A stretch of 64,000 nt of DNA from Paenibacillus piri. Its GTDB lineage: Bacteria; Bacillota; Bacilli; Paenibacillales; NBRC-103111. The position numbers and the translations under genes were made by a program. Location of the stretch: assembly GCF_004354045.1 (NCBI RefSeq), contig NZ_SMRT01000002.1:558001-622000 (forward strand). Direction: 5' to 3'. How positions within the stretch are numbered: the first letter of the stretch is position 1; every line of letters starts with the position of its first letter. The notes under the pieces were generated by a model. It was not told the DNA's origin, searched no databases, and worked only from the letters and a program-made list of their open reading frames with translations. Below, piece after piece: positions 48,460 through 58,190 of this stretch.

Positions 48460-49347
48460 ATGGCCGGATATGTGGCAACCGTTAAAGCAGGTTCGCGTGC
48501 GTTAGACAGACCGAAGCACATTACCGAACCGACGGTCGTAAAATGGATTTTAATTGGCATTGCCTTATTGTTTCTCGGTTTTCTGCTTGTTTTGCCGCTT
48601 GTTTCCGTGTTTGTCGAAGCGTTCCGCAAAGGGACCGAGGTGTATTTCAAGGCGCTGACCGATCCGGACGCCGCTTCGGCAATCCGGTTGACCTTGCTGA
48701 CAGCCGCAATCGCGGTGCCCTTGAATTTGCTGTTCGGCTTATCGGCAGCGTGGGCGATCACCAAGTTCAAATTTAAAGGTAAAAATGTACTGATCACGCT
48801 GATCGATTTGCCGTTTGCCGTATCGCCTGTAATTTCCGGTCTTATTTATGTGTTATTGTTCGGCGCCAAGGGCTGGTTCGGCCCATGGCTGGCGGAGCAT
48901 GATATCAAAATCATTTTTGCGCTCCCGGGAATCGTCCTGGCCACCGTATTTGTAACATTCCCGTTTGTCGCCAGAGAGCTGCTGCCGCTTATGCAGGCGC
49001 AGGGCGTGCAGGAGGAGGAAGCCGCAGTTACGCTCGGAGCCCGAGGCTGGCGTATTTTTTGGAAAGTGACGCTGCCGAATATCAAGTGGGGGCTTTTGTA
49101 CGGCATAATTTTATGCAATGCGCGGGCGATGGGCGAATTCGGAGCTGTGTCGGTCGTATCGGGCCACATCCGGGGCTCGACGAACACGATGCCGCTGCAC
49201 ATTCAAATTTTGTACAACGAATACAATTTTGCCGGTTCGTTCGCGATGGCCTCTTTGTTGGTGTTATTGGCCGTCGTAACGTTGATCGTCAAAAGCTTTA
49301 TCGAATGGAAGCACGACAGACAGCAGCATCAGCGGGAAGGGGAGTAG
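48460..49347 (+). CDS. cysW: Sulfate ABC transporter permease CysW
   Basis: Second permease of 295 aa. Hydrophobic segments plus [37 protein letters not shown] (EAA loop) and [15 protein letters not shown], the usual CysW markers. AGGAGG precedes ATG 48460, 30 nt after cysT. The N terminus is ~20 residues longer than minimal CysW, and is polar. Confidence 0.95.
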   Translation: MAGYVATVKAGSRALDRPKHITEPTVVKWILIGIALLFLGFLLVLPLVSVFVEAFRKGTEVYFKALTDPDAASAIRLTLLTAAIAVPLNLLFGLSAAWAITKFKFKGKNVLITLIDLPFAVSPVISGLIYVLLFGAKGWFGPWLAEHDIKIIFALPGIVLATVFVTFPFVARELLPLMQAQGVQEEEAAVTLGARGWRIFWKVTLPNIKWGLLYGIILCNARAMGEFGAVSVVSGHIRGSTNTMPLHIQILYNEYNFAGSFAMASLLVLLAVVTLIVKSFIEWKHDRQQHQREGE

Positions 49348-49353
49348 GGGAGC

Positions 49354-50415
49354 ATGCATATTGTAGCTAAACATTTGACGAAAAGCTTCGGCAGCTTTCA
49401 AGCTACCAAGGACATCAGCTTCGAGATCGAAAAAGGAAAGCTGATCGGACTGCTCGGTCCGAGCGGCGGCGGAAAAACGACCATCCTGCGGATGCTGGCC
49501 GGGCTGGAGGAGCCGGATTCGGGCGACATCCTGTTTCACGGCAAAAAAGTCAACAACCTGCCGCCGCAGGAACGCGGAATCGGCTTTGTGTTCCAGAACT
49601 ACGCGTTGTTCCGTCATATGAGCGTGCATGATAATATTGCATTCGGCCTGGCCGTACAAAAGCGGAGCAAGCAGGAAATTGCGTCGCGCGTCAGCGAGCT
49701 GATCGAATTAACCGGCTTGAAAGGCTTGGAAAAGCGGCTGCCGCATCAACTGTCCGGCGGCCAGCGTCAGCGGGTCGCGTTCGCCAGGGCGATTGCCCCT
49801 GAGCCGCAGCTGCTGCTGCTGGATGAACCGTTCGCGGCGATTGACGCCAAAGTGCGCAAGGAGCTTCGCACCTGGCTGAAGGAGATGATCAACCGCGTAG
49901 GCATTACGACCATATTCGTAACGCATGATCAGGAAGAAGCCGTCGAGGTAGCCGACGAGATTATGATTATCAACCATGGCATACTTGAACAAAAAGGTTC
50001 GCCGATCGACATTTACCAGCATCCTCAGACACCGTTTGTCGCAGGCTTTATCGGGGAGTCGAATCAGGTGGAACATATCGGCAAGTTCAAAGGCTTCACG
50101 CAGGCGGAGCTGAAGCCGACCAAGGCGATCATTCGGCCCGAATATATCGAAGTCGGTTATCCGAATGAAATTTCGGTTCTTTCCGCAGCCGAGTTCGGCA
50201 CGGTCACCAACATTTATTTCCGCGGCACCCATTGGCAGGTGGAGGTCGAAGTCAATGGTCAAAAGCTGAATGCCTACCGTTCCATGGAATTGGATACACT
50301 AAAATTGTCGGACCCGGTTCATGTGCTGATCCATCGCGTCTATATGTTTAACGGTCAAGAGCACCGTACGGTGGAAAACAGCCTGAAAACCGATCCGTTG
50401 CCCGTTCATATTTAA
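49354..50415 (+). CDS. cysA: Sulfate ABC transporter ATP-binding protein CysA
   Basis: ABC ATPase of 353 aa. Walker A GPSGGGKTT (~36-44), signature LSGGQRQR, Walker B LLLLDEPFAA and H-loop FVTHDQEEA. The C-terminal regulatory part (TOBE-like, from ~240) includes IIRPEYIEVGYP. It energises CysTW for sulfate uptake. Six-base gap to cysW, with GGGGAG before ATG 49354, so it is coupled to the upstream genes. Confidence 0.95.
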   Translation: MHIVAKHLTKSFGSFQATKDISFEIEKGKLIGLLGPSGGGKTTILRMLAGLEEPDSGDILFHGKKVNNLPPQERGIGFVFQNYALFRHMSVHDNIAFGLAVQKRSKQEIASRVSELIELTGLKGLEKRLPHQLSGGQRQRVAFARAIAPEPQLLLLDEPFAAIDAKVRKELRTWLKEMINRVGITTIFVTHDQEEAVEVADEIMIINHGILEQKGSPIDIYQHPQTPFVAGFIGESNQVEHIGKFKGFTQAELKPTKAIIRPEYIEVGYPNEISVLSAAEFGTVTNIYFRGTHWQVEVEVNGQKLNAYRSMELDTLKLSDPVHVLIHRVYMFNGQEHRTVENSLKTDPLPVHI

Positions 50416-50549
50416 GAAAACATGGGAGTCCGGTGAAGGAGAAGCGGAGAGAGCGGAATCGTGCTAAGAAGCGTCAGGATCGAAACCATGATCCACCCGC
50501 CTCAGCGGGCATGTATGCACCGGATACTTTTAGGAAAGGATGAGTTGCC

Positions 50550-51359
50550 ATGGAACACCAGATTACGATCAAATGCGATGACGCCGAGCTTGCGGCGACT
50601 CTCCACTATCCTGCCGCCACCGGGTCGAAAAATCCGGTCATCATTATTGCCCACGGCTTTATCGGCAATCGAATCGGAGTCGACCGGCTATTCATTAAAG
50701 CCGCCCGCGATTTTAGCGAGCAGGGGTATATGGTGCTCCGATTCGATTATGCGGGTTGCGGGGAAAGTACCGGAGATTATGGCGCAGGGGGACTGGACTC
50801 GTTAATCGATCAAACCAGAAGCGTTATCGATTACGTAACGGGTATTGATTGTGTGGATCCTGCCCGAGTCATTTTATTGGGCCACAGTCTGGGCGGGGCT
50901 GTTGCTGTTTTGACGGCGGCGCGCGATAAACGGATCAAAACGCTTGTCCTATGGTCGGCCGTGGCCCATCCATTCAATGATATTTTGAAAATAACCGGCA
51001 AAAAATTGTACGAGGAAGCGGTGCAATACGGGAGTGCCGACTACTTGGGCTATTCGTTCACACCGTCTTTTTTCGAATCGCTGCCGCGTCATCAGCCGTT
51101 TGAGCAAACCCGTAAATTTAACGGGGACGCATTGGTTATCCACGGTACGAATGACGATGTCATTCCAGTCGATTACTGCTTTTTGTACCAGAAGCTGTTT
51201 TGGATGAGATCGCAGGGGCAGTGCGATAAAGAGATTATTTTCCAGGCGGATCATACCTATTCTTCAAGTCAGGCTTACCGGCAATTAGTTTCGGCAACCG
51301 CGAATTGGCTGGAGTCAATTGAGAAGCGCAAGAACGATTGGCATGATTGGACGATTTAA
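50550..51359 (+). CDS. Alpha/beta hydrolase
   Basis: Serine hydrolase of 269 aa. Oxyanion HGFIGN near residue 36, nucleophile Ser in LGHSLGGA (~113), acid Asp in HGTNDDVIPV and His in ADHTYSS complete the triad. The sequence pattern resembles the BAAT/cinnamoyl-esterase-like group of small cytoplasmic esterases. GGAAAGG precedes ATG 50550. Located 134 nt after cysA, before a YezD-like and an SsuE-like gene, so a role in organosulfur or ester use is possible but unproven. Confidence 0.88.
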   Translation: MEHQITIKCDDAELAATLHYPAATGSKNPVIIIAHGFIGNRIGVDRLFIKAARDFSEQGYMVLRFDYAGCGESTGDYGAGGLDSLIDQTRSVIDYVTGIDCVDPARVILLGHSLGGAVAVLTAARDKRIKTLVLWSAVAHPFNDILKITGKKLYEEAVQYGSADYLGYSFTPSFFESLPRHQPFEQTRKFNGDALVIHGTNDDVIPVDYCFLYQKLFWMRSQGQCDKEIIFQADHTYSSSQAYRQLVSATANWLESIEKRKNDWHDWTI

Positions 51360-51414
51360 ATTTTTTTAATTTATAAACCAAGTATACTCATCGGAAAAAA
51401 TGGAGGGATTCGCT

Positions 51415-51618
51415 ATGGCAAAGCCATTGATAATTGACGAAGTGTGGAATCAACGCATTTTGAATTCGGTGAATGGACTTGAATACGGAACTGTACAAAT
51501 TGTCGTACACGACGGGAGAATTGTTCAGATCGAACGTACGGAACGCAAACGTTTTGAATCGGAAGCCGCTTTGCGCGACCGGGACGCTGCGGATGGCAAG
51601 CAGACCAGGTCGAAATAA
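51415..51618 (+). CDS. YezD/DUF2292 family small protein
   Basis: A 67-aa protein with the conserved segment ILNSVNGLEYGTVQIVVHDGRIVQIERTE, which identifies DUF2292 (Bacillus YezD). Members are commonly found beside sulfur-assimilation genes, which fits this location downstream of cysTWA. TGGAGGG precedes ATG 51415. Biochemical role unknown. Confidence 0.85.
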   Translation: MAKPLIIDEVWNQRILNSVNGLEYGTVQIVVHDGRIVQIERTERKRFESEAALRDRDAADGKQTRSK

Positions 51619-51804
51619 CCAAGTCGGTTTCAAGTCTACCGGACGGCCGGAGGCTTCCTGAAGCGGATGGGCGCGCATTGATGCCGCGTCACTGCGGGAA
51701 GTCTTTTTTTGTTGACAAACGCGTCCGATCCCGGAGGACGGCGAAGCCGTTTATCCTTGATTGCTGCCGGTTTCAATATAAATAATGGATAAGGAGTGTT
51801 TCGA

Positions 51805-52389
51805 ATGGCACGTATAGCAGTAATTTCAGGCAGCCCTTCGGCTTCATCGAGGCTTGAAGGCGTATTGAACAGGATTGGACAAACGGCGGAATTGGCAGGT
51901 TTGGACGTCCATTGGATTCGGGTTAGAGATTTGGCACCCGAGGATCTCGTTTATTCCCGTTTCGACAGTCCGGCTATCGTTGAAGCCAACCGAGTCATTG
52001 CCGAAGCGGATGCCGTAATCGTCGCATCGCCGATATATAAAGCGGCGTATACCGGTGTTCTGAAAAGCTTTCTCGATCTGATTCCGCAAAAAGGGCTTGA
52101 AGGAAAAATCGTTTTGCCGATTGCTATCGGAGGCACCATTGCACATCTGCTGGCTATCGACCATTCGTTCAAGCCTGTGCTGTCGGCGCTGGGGGCGCAT
52201 CACATATTGGCCGGAGCGTATATACTGGATACGCAGGTGGAACGCCTTGAGGATGGCAGCTTCAGGCTGCAGGATGAGATTGAGCATAGGTTATCGAAGG
52301 TGGCCGGGACGTTTATTCAGGAGACGGTATGGAGAGCGGATAAACAGCCGCTCGGCGATCCGAGCGGTGCCGGCGTCGCGCTGGCGTAA
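51805..52389 (+). CDS. NADPH-dependent FMN reductase, SsuE/MsuE type
   Basis: Flavin reductase of 194 aa. FMN-binding GSPSASSR (9-16), SPIYKAAYTGVLKSFLDL (75-92) and PIAIGGTIAHLLAID (105-119) match SsuE closely. At the pi-helix position where E. coli SsuE has Tyr118 this protein has His120, as reported for the methanesulfonate enzyme MsuE. It would supply FMNH2 to an organosulfonate monooxygenase, but none is in the window. AAGGAG precedes ATG 51805. Belongs with the sulfate genes. Confidence 0.9.
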   Translation: MARIAVISGSPSASSRLEGVLNRIGQTAELAGLDVHWIRVRDLAPEDLVYSRFDSPAIVEANRVIAEADAVIVASPIYKAAYTGVLKSFLDLIPQKGLEGKIVLPIAIGGTIAHLLAIDHSFKPVLSALGAHHILAGAYILDTQVERLEDGSFRLQDEIEHRLSKVAGTFIQETVWRADKQPLGDPSGAGVALA

Positions 52390-52410
52390 ATCACGATTGA
52401 CCGGCGGTTC

Positions 52411-52453
52411 CGTTATGCAGAAGCGCCTTCCGCATAGCGTGACTGTCTTTTTT
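52411..52453 (+). terminator. Terminator after the FMN reductase gene
   Basis: CGTTATGC (52411-52418) pairs with GCATAGCG (52432-52439) with one G-T pair, followed by TGACTGTC and six Ts (52448-52453). Reasonable but with a spacer before the T run. Confidence 0.6.
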
Positions 52454-52481
52454 CAACTTCCATGAAGAGGAGCTGATTTCA

Positions 52482-52802
52482 ATGAGTGCTGAACATGCTA
52501 TGGATCCGGCCTTAATTGATTCCGGGGTGCAGCATTGGCCCGACATCAGGTTCGTGGCCTACTGCCAGCAGACATTCGGCTTGAATCGGGGTATTTACAA
52601 CACCATCGATCAATGGCTGTACGATTTTGGCTACCGCGATATTTTAAGCCGGCGGGCGTTGACCCTTGCGTTTTTGAACGATTTCAAAGAAAAGCACGGG
52701 GCGGAGCATCGGGGCCCTATTCTCCGTTTCGGTAAGGGCGGATTAACGAAGCAGCTTCATGATTTCATTCATTTGCCCAAGCAGCTGTTTTTGCACGCTT
52801 GA
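52482..52802 (+). CDS. Unknown 106-aa protein
   Basis: Small soluble protein of 106 aa. I do not recognise it. Visible features: DSGVQHWPDIRFVAYCQQTFGLN, an aromatic-rich NTIDQWLYDFGYRDILSRRALTLAF, and a His-rich end (LHDFIHLPKQLFLHA). GAGGAGCTG precedes ATG 52482. It follows the sulfur genes after a terminator and precedes the secreted hydrolase; no role can be inferred. Confidence 0.65.
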   Translation: MSAEHAMDPALIDSGVQHWPDIRFVAYCQQTFGLNRGIYNTIDQWLYDFGYRDILSRRALTLAFLNDFKEKHGAEHRGPILRFGKGGLTKQLHDFIHLPKQLFLHA

Positions 52803-52928
52803 AGCCGATTTCCGTTACGCTGCAAACACGCAGGCTTATTTCGGATAAATGCTTGTGTGCAGGATAAAAAATGGTAAACTGTTTTTAGATATGCTCATTT
52901 CCAAATTATAGGAGGGAGTGATAGGGCA

Positions 52929-55844
52929 ATGTCTAAAAAAGTGATGCCATGGCTGCTTACGCTGAGCATCGCCTGCACCGGCTTCAGTTGGTCCGCCAAT
53001 CCGGATACGGAGCAAAAGCTGAACCGGATCGGGACATGGGACGGTACGACGGAAAAGGCCGAGCTCGCAGGTCCGTACGTGGATGCGGTGCAGGGCGAGG
53101 TGCCTTATGGATTCCGCAATTTTTTCAGAAATCCATGGCGCAGCTATATGGACACCTGGAGCGCGCAAAAGTACTTGGATGGATTGGGCATCAATTTTAA
53201 CGTCAATGCGCCGGAAGCGGAGGCCACCGCGCAAATCCTGGAGGAAGCGGGGATTCGTTCCGGCCGTATTGAAATAGGCTGGGACAGCATTGACTATTAC
53301 GACGACACCGCAATGAAGGCGGCGAATTACGATCGGCTGAAAGCTTTGCTGCAGGCCATGCAGAAGCATCGGATTCGGCCGCTGATTTTGCTGAATTTCA
53401 ACTCCGGAGCTCCAAACCCGCGCGCCGGCGTTCAGGTGGAAGTGCTAAAACCGGCCAAAGCGGGCGACCGGACCGTCTATTTCAAGGAACTGAAGGAAAC
53501 GATCCGCCCCAAATATACCGGGTTTACCAACTACGGCTTCATGATGTATCCGATTATTACGGAATTCGATCCGCAGACCGGCAAAGCGACGCTTTCCGCT
53601 CCCCTCCCCCAAGATTTGCCCGCAGGCAAGACCGAAATTTCCAAGCTCAAGTATCAGCCGTTTTCGCCGCCTGTCTTTAAGGACGGAACGCCGAATCCCG
53701 CATCGCAGGAAACGCTCGACGGATGGATGAAATATGTAACGACCGTTACAAATGCCGCCAAGGCAAGCCTGGGAACGGACGGAACCGAGGACGCAGGCTT
53801 CGATATCGAAGTGTGGAACGAATTTTCATTCGGGTATCATTTTATGAATATTAACGAATATTACGAGCCTGATCTGGAGTTTGCGAAGGATCCTATAAGC
53901 TACACGAAGGACGGCAGAACGCAAACCGGCGGCGAGGTGCTGCTGCCGATGACGATCGATTACGTGCAAAACCCGGATAACGGGCTGCCGGGCGTTCGTG
54001 TGATCAACGGCTTCTCCAACCAGCGTCCCTGGGATGACGGGTCGATGATGTGGCAGGGGCAAACCGGCTACAGCCGGCACTATTACAATGGCTATGATCA
54101 GGTCAAATCGCTCATTGCTCCGGGCTCGAAATCGGCCTATCAAAGTCCGACGCAACGTTATCAGGACGCGCAGGGCAATCGTGACGGCGTGCAGGACCCG
54201 AACAATGAGGATCGTACGTTGGAGGGCAGCTTTTTTACGCCGGCGCATATTGCCGCCTATCCCGAGCTGTGGTGGGCCGTTTATCAGACGGAAAGCGTAA
54301 GCCGGGATACCGTGCCGTTTCCGAGCCCGTATACCGGCCATTTTCGGAATGCGAGTCCGGGTCGCGGCGTAACGCCGCAACTGTGGATGACGGAGACCGG
54401 CTTCTTCAAGGAGGATTTCGCCAAACAGCTCATGGAGCAGACGGGCGCGGGTCGCGACGATGTCCGACTTCGCACGCTGATGCATGATTTGGCAGCGAAA
54501 AGCGTGCTGCGTCAATATGTGTTCAGCAGCCATAAAGGGCTGAGCACGATGAATTTATATGCAGCCAAAAGCAGCGATACCGGCTTTGCTTTCATTCCCG
54601 AATCGTTTTATGCGAAGCTGAAAGAGGACAATTATGTGCTGACGGATGCCGTCCGCGCCGAAGCCGGTTCACAGGTTGCGGCGCTTGCCGCCCTGACCCG
54701 GCTGATGAAAACCGGGGAACCGGTATCGACTCCAAGGCCGCTTAAGGTAGATAAGCTGGTCGAATACAAGCCGCGGCTTGTGTTCGAAGGGGACGGAACG
54801 GCTGCGCATCCGACCGTTTACCACCGCGATGAATTTGCCGTATTGCCCTACCAGCTGAACGACCACAAGTTTGCCGTCGGCTACTATGTGGTCACGCGGA
54901 ATTCGCTGCATGACTGGGATAAAGATCGGGACCCGCTCGATACCGGTCGCTACAACATGCCGGAGCAGCAGTTCGAGCTCACGTTGTCCAACGTCCTGGG
55001 CGCGAACGCGAAGCTGTCCGTCTACGACCCGATTCAAGATACGACCGTTCCGTTGGAGGCGGCAAGCGCGGACGGCTCGACTTTAACGGTCAATGTCCAG
55101 AGCGTCGATTATCCGAGGATTCTGCTGATCGAAGAAGCGGAGGACGGTCCGGTGATGCAGCAGCCGCTGCTGGAAAAGACGGCAACCGGCGGTGCCGTTT
55201 CCTTCACGCCAAGCGCAAGCGGCACCGTACGCGCCACCTTCGGGAAATACCCGGCGCGCTCCGGCGGGATGTTCAAGTTCGAACGCTACACGGATAAAAC
55301 GTTCTCCGCTCTGGTGGAAGCTTCCGAGTCCAACCAGCTGTATCAAGCTTTTTCAAGCCCGGGAGCGTGGAAATGGACAGGGACCGTTCAACCGAAGTAT
55401 TCCGAGCCGTATACATTATTTATTACTGCCGGGAATGTTCATAATGCGAAGCTGCGGCTGAACGGCGAGCTTGTGTTCGACGGCAAAGACAACAGAGGCA
55501 TCGTCAAGCTCGATTTGACAGCGGGCAAGTCGTATAACCTGGAATTTACGTATTTCAACGAATGGTCCAACAACCATAGCGCCGAAGTATATTGGTCGAG
55601 CGCCAGTCAGCAAAAAGACATTATCGCGGCGGAGGTACCGGAATCGAAGGCGATCTCAATGCCGGTCGTTAAAGGGGAAAAGGCCTCGATTCCGCTGGAA
55701 GGCATGAAGGAGGGCGACGGGGTCAGGCTGGAATTCAGCGAAGGCAATAGCATTTGGACCCGTTTCCCGTTCTGGAGCTTTGACCGGGCCGGGGTCATGT
55801 ACGCTGAAACCCCGATGGCCGGCGAGCCGCAGCAGGCGCCGTAA
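52929..55844 (+). CDS. Secreted clan GH-A-like glycoside hydrolase with PA14 domain
   Basis: Large exported protein of 971 aa. An N-terminal signal peptide (MPWLLTLSIACTGFSWSA) precedes a TIM-barrel part resembling GH39/GH-A enzymes: acid/base candidate Glu298 in IEVWNEFSF and nucleophile candidate Glu489 in LWMTETGF, with inserted loops between. The beta region follows, then a PA14 carbohydrate-binding domain at about 777-905 (LYQAFSSPGAWKWTG, NVHNAKLRLNGELVFDG, and TYFNEWSNNHSAEVYW). GGAGGGAG precedes ATG 52929. No cell-wall anchor is seen, so it is probably released. Substrate undetermined. Confidence 0.85.
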   Translation: MSKKVMPWLLTLSIACTGFSWSANPDTEQKLNRIGTWDGTTEKAELAGPYVDAVQGEVPYGFRNFFRNPWRSYMDTWSAQKYLDGLGINFNVNAPEAEATAQILEEAGIRSGRIEIGWDSIDYYDDTAMKAANYDRLKALLQAMQKHRIRPLILLNFNSGAPNPRAGVQVEVLKPAKAGDRTVYFKELKETIRPKYTGFTNYGFMMYPIITEFDPQTGKATLSAPLPQDLPAGKTEISKLKYQPFSPPVFKDGTPNPASQETLDGWMKYVTTVTNAAKASLGTDGTEDAGFDIEVWNEFSFGYHFMNINEYYEPDLEFAKDPISYTKDGRTQTGGEVLLPMTIDYVQNPDNGLPGVRVINGFSNQRPWDDGSMMWQGQTGYSRHYYNGYDQVKSLIAPGSKSAYQSPTQRYQDAQGNRDGVQDPNNEDRTLEGSFFTPAHIAAYPELWWAVYQTESVSRDTVPFPSPYTGHFRNASPGRGVTPQLWMTETGFFKEDFAKQLMEQTGAGRDDVRLRTLMHDLAAKSVLRQYVFSSHKGLSTMNLYAAKSSDTGFAFIPESFYAKLKEDNYVLTDAVRAEAGSQVAALAALTRLMKTGEPVSTPRPLKVDKLVEYKPRLVFEGDGTAAHPTVYHRDEFAVLPYQLNDHKFAVGYYVVTRNSLHDWDKDRDPLDTGRYNMPEQQFELTLSNVLGANAKLSVYDPIQDTTVPLEAASADGSTLTVNVQSVDYPRILLIEEAEDGPVMQQPLLEKTATGGAVSFTPSASGTVRATFGKYPARSGGMFKFERYTDKTFSALVEASESNQLYQAFSSPGAWKWTGTVQPKYSEPYTLFITAGNVHNAKLRLNGELVFDGKDNRGIVKLDLTAGKSYNLEFTYFNEWSNNHSAEVYWSSASQQKDIIAAEVPESKAISMPVVKGEKASIPLEGMKEGDGVRLEFSEGNSIWTRFPFWSFDRAGVMYAETPMAGEPQQAP

Positions 55845-55859
55845 TGTCGCGATAAAAGC

Positions 55860-55900
55860 AAAAAACCGGCTCCTCTTGTTGCAGAGGCAGCCGGTTTTTT
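55860..55900. terminator. Bidirectional terminator between secreted hydrolase and MFS gene
   Basis: AAAAACCGGCT (55861-55871) and AGCCGGTTTTTT (55889-55900), with inner CCTCT/AGAGG, form a long hairpin with A and T runs on either side, so it can serve both convergent genes. Confidence 0.92.
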
Positions 55901-55932
55901 GCACGCTTTTAAACCAATCGGACGAGGTTGAA

Positions 55933-57150
55933 TCAAGCCGGCGCTTTTTGCTTGCCGGGCCGGATGGCCAGCAGAGCAAGCAGGGCGGCCAGCGCACTGG
56001 CGGCGCTAATGGGATAGAACAGCCAGCGGCTCGACATATTCATCAGCAGCGATGCGGCAGGCGGGCCGACGGCTACCCCGATGAATCTCATGCTGCTGTA
56101 TATCGAGGTAATGGTGCCGCGCTGCTCCTTTTCGATTCCCTCCGTAATCAGCGCGTCAAGGCTGGGCAGCGAGGCCCCGATGCCGATGCCGGCCAAGCCG
56201 AGCAGGAGCAGCAAATAAATGAGCGATTCCGGCTCGGTCCATCCGCATATGAGCAGCGCGACGCTCATAACAACAAGTCCGCCCAACGTGACCCATTTCA
56301 TCAACGGCTTGTTTTCGCCGATGATTTTGCCGGTCACGTAGGAGGAAAGACATAGCGCCGCGAGCGGGAACGCCAGCAGGCAGCCTTTATAAACGCCTTT
56401 AATACCGTAACGGTCCTCCAATAAATTGGACAAATAAAACAATGCGGCAAAGACGACGAACATGCATATTCCGCCTGCGGCAAACACAGCGCCCAGCCAG
56501 CTGCCCTTTTCCCGGAACAGCTCGCGGATCGACCGCCGGAAACTGGCAAAGCTGACGACCGGCTCCGGCTTGTCCTTTCGCGGCGCTTTCACCAGGATGC
56601 CTACGAGCAGAACGGACAGCAGACAAAGTGCGGGAATCGCGTAAAACGGGGTGTACCAGCTGATTAACGCCAATAATGAGCCGACAATCGGGCTTAACAC
56701 TTTGCCGAAAGTATTGGCTGTTTCGATCACGCCGAGCCCGGCGCTCACCTCTTTTTCCTGCTGAAACAAATCTCCGACCAACGGGAGAACGATAGGTGCT
56801 GCACCCGCAGCCCCGACACCCTGCAGCAGCCTGCCCCACAGCATGATGTGATAGCCGTTACCAGGCAGTATCGAAGCCAAACCGCATACGGCGCCGCCCG
56901 CACCCGCCAGCAGAAGACCGGGGATCAATATTTTTTTGCGGCCGAACCGGTCCGACAAATAGCCGGCTACCGGGATCAAGACGATCGCGACCAAAGAGTA
57001 TAAGGTAATGATCAGACTGATTTGAAACGGACTGACCTGCAGCTCTTCGGCTAACGCGGGAAGTATGGGGATCAGCATCGAATTTCCCAGCGTCATAATA
57101 AGCGGAACCGAGGACAATGAGAGAAGTGCGCCTGCTTTTCCTGCTTCCAT
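55933..57150 (-). CDS. MFS transporter (DHA1-type exporter)
   Basis: Membrane carrier of 405 aa with twelve predicted helices. The MFS motif A between helices 2 and 3 is GYLSDRFGRKKIL (~65-77), and motif C-like PxxGG is in LLLAGAGGAVCGL; the second-half motif is VTGKIIGENKPLMKW. Drug:H+ antiporter-1 family, usually multidrug or sugar efflux. ATG 57150 (MEAGKAGALLSLSSVPL) is favoured by AGAGGTGG upstream; the frame extends to 57210. Single-gene unit convergent with the secreted hydrolase. Confidence 0.92.
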   Translation of the reverse strand: MEAGKAGALLSLSSVPLIMTLGNSMLIPILPALAEELQVSPFQISLIITLYSLVAIVLIPVAGYLSDRFGRKKILIPGLLLAGAGGAVCGLASILPGNGYHIMLWGRLLQGVGAAGAAPIVLPLVGDLFQQEKEVSAGLGVIETANTFGKVLSPIVGSLLALISWYTPFYAIPALCLLSVLLVGILVKAPRKDKPEPVVSFASFRRSIRELFREKGSWLGAVFAAGGICMFVVFAALFYLSNLLEDRYGIKGVYKGCLLAFPLAALCLSSYVTGKIIGENKPLMKWVTLGGLVVMSVALLICGWTEPESLIYLLLLLGLAGIGIGASLPSLDALITEGIEKEQRGTITSIYSSMRFIGVAVGPPAASLLMNMSSRWLFYPISAASALAALLALLAIRPGKQKAPA

Positions 57151-57318
57151 GGAAGCTAACCACCTCTGCTGACGATTATGGAAAGCCAATGCTTCCGGCG
57201 GTCCGGTCAACCATTGCCGATGATGGTAAGGTTAGCTAAACCCGATAAAAATATTCAACTATTCCGCTTGGATTTTTGATGCCTGCCTGCCTGTCTGTCT
57301 GTCGAAAGTCCAAGCGGG

Positions 57319-58071
57319 TCAAACGCCGCCCCGATCCGTCAATTGCACAGGCGCGCCGTCATAAATAGCGGTTCCTTCGGGAAGTCCCCCGCATATCGCT
57401 TTCATCGCTCCGGGCTTATCGAAGTTGAATACAAACACCGGCAGCTTGAAATCCCGGGCCAAAATAAAAGCCGATTGATCCATGACCTTTAAATTTTTGC
57501 CGAGCACTTCGTTGTAAGGCAGCGACACGTAGGTTCTCGCATTCGCGTCCTGCTTCGGATCGCTATTCATGACGCCGTCAACGCCCTGTTTGGCAACAAG
57601 AATCGCATCGCAGTTCACCTCCAGCGCTCTTTGAACGGAAGGGTAATCCGTCGTAACATAAGGCTGGCCGTTGCCGCCGGCAAAGATGACGATATACCCT
57701 TTCTCCAAATGATGGATCGCCCGCAGACGAATGTACGGCTCCGCAACCGCGCTGACCGGGATGGAGGACATGACCCGCACTTCCTTGCCTGTCCTTTGTT
57801 TGAGCACGCCTCTGAGCATCAAACTGTTGATGACGGTGGCCAAGGTGCCGATATTGTCGGCCTCGGCCCGTTCGATCCCCCAATAATCCGCCATATTGCC
57901 GCGAAAAATATTGCCCCCGCCAATAACGATCGATACCTCGATGCCAAGCTCCACCACCGACAACACCTCCCTGGCGATATGCTCCAGTCTTGTCGGGTCG
58001 AAGCCGAATTCGCTGCTGCCGGCAACTGCACCGCCGCTTAATTTGATCATAATCCGTTTGTATGCTCTCAT
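57319..58071 (-). CDS. UMP kinase paralogue (PyrH-like amino acid kinase)
   Basis: Amino-acid-kinase-fold protein of 250 aa. Motifs: IMIKLSGGAVAG, VIGGGNIFRG (57-66 approx.), TDYPSVQRALE, VDGVMNSDPK and VMDQSAFILA, all in the PyrH order. The typical context (tsf-pyrH-frr) is absent, so this is probably a second copy beside the housekeeping gene. It phosphorylates UMP to UDP if active. Its leader carries a candidate attenuator (58189-58226) and a 23-codon reading frame. GGAGG (CCGGAGGCG) precedes ATG 58071. Confidence 0.85.
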   Translation of the reverse strand: MRAYKRIMIKLSGGAVAGSSEFGFDPTRLEHIAREVLSVVELGIEVSIVIGGGNIFRGNMADYWGIERAEADNIGTLATVINSLMLRGVLKQRTGKEVRVMSSIPVSAVAEPYIRLRAIHHLEKGYIVIFAGGNGQPYVTTDYPSVQRALEVNCDAILVAKQGVDGVMNSDPKQDANARTYVSLPYNEVLGKNLKVMDQSAFILARDFKLPVFVFNFDKPGAMKAICGGLPEGTAIYDGAPVQLTDRGGV

Positions 58072-58190
58072 AACTGGATCGCCTCCGGCTATAATTGTAA
58101 AGGATAAAAGCTTTGCCGTCCTTAGGGGATAGGCATGCTTGTCAACATTGTGCGAAGCAAGTATAAATAGCTGCGCTTGCTTTAGAACTT

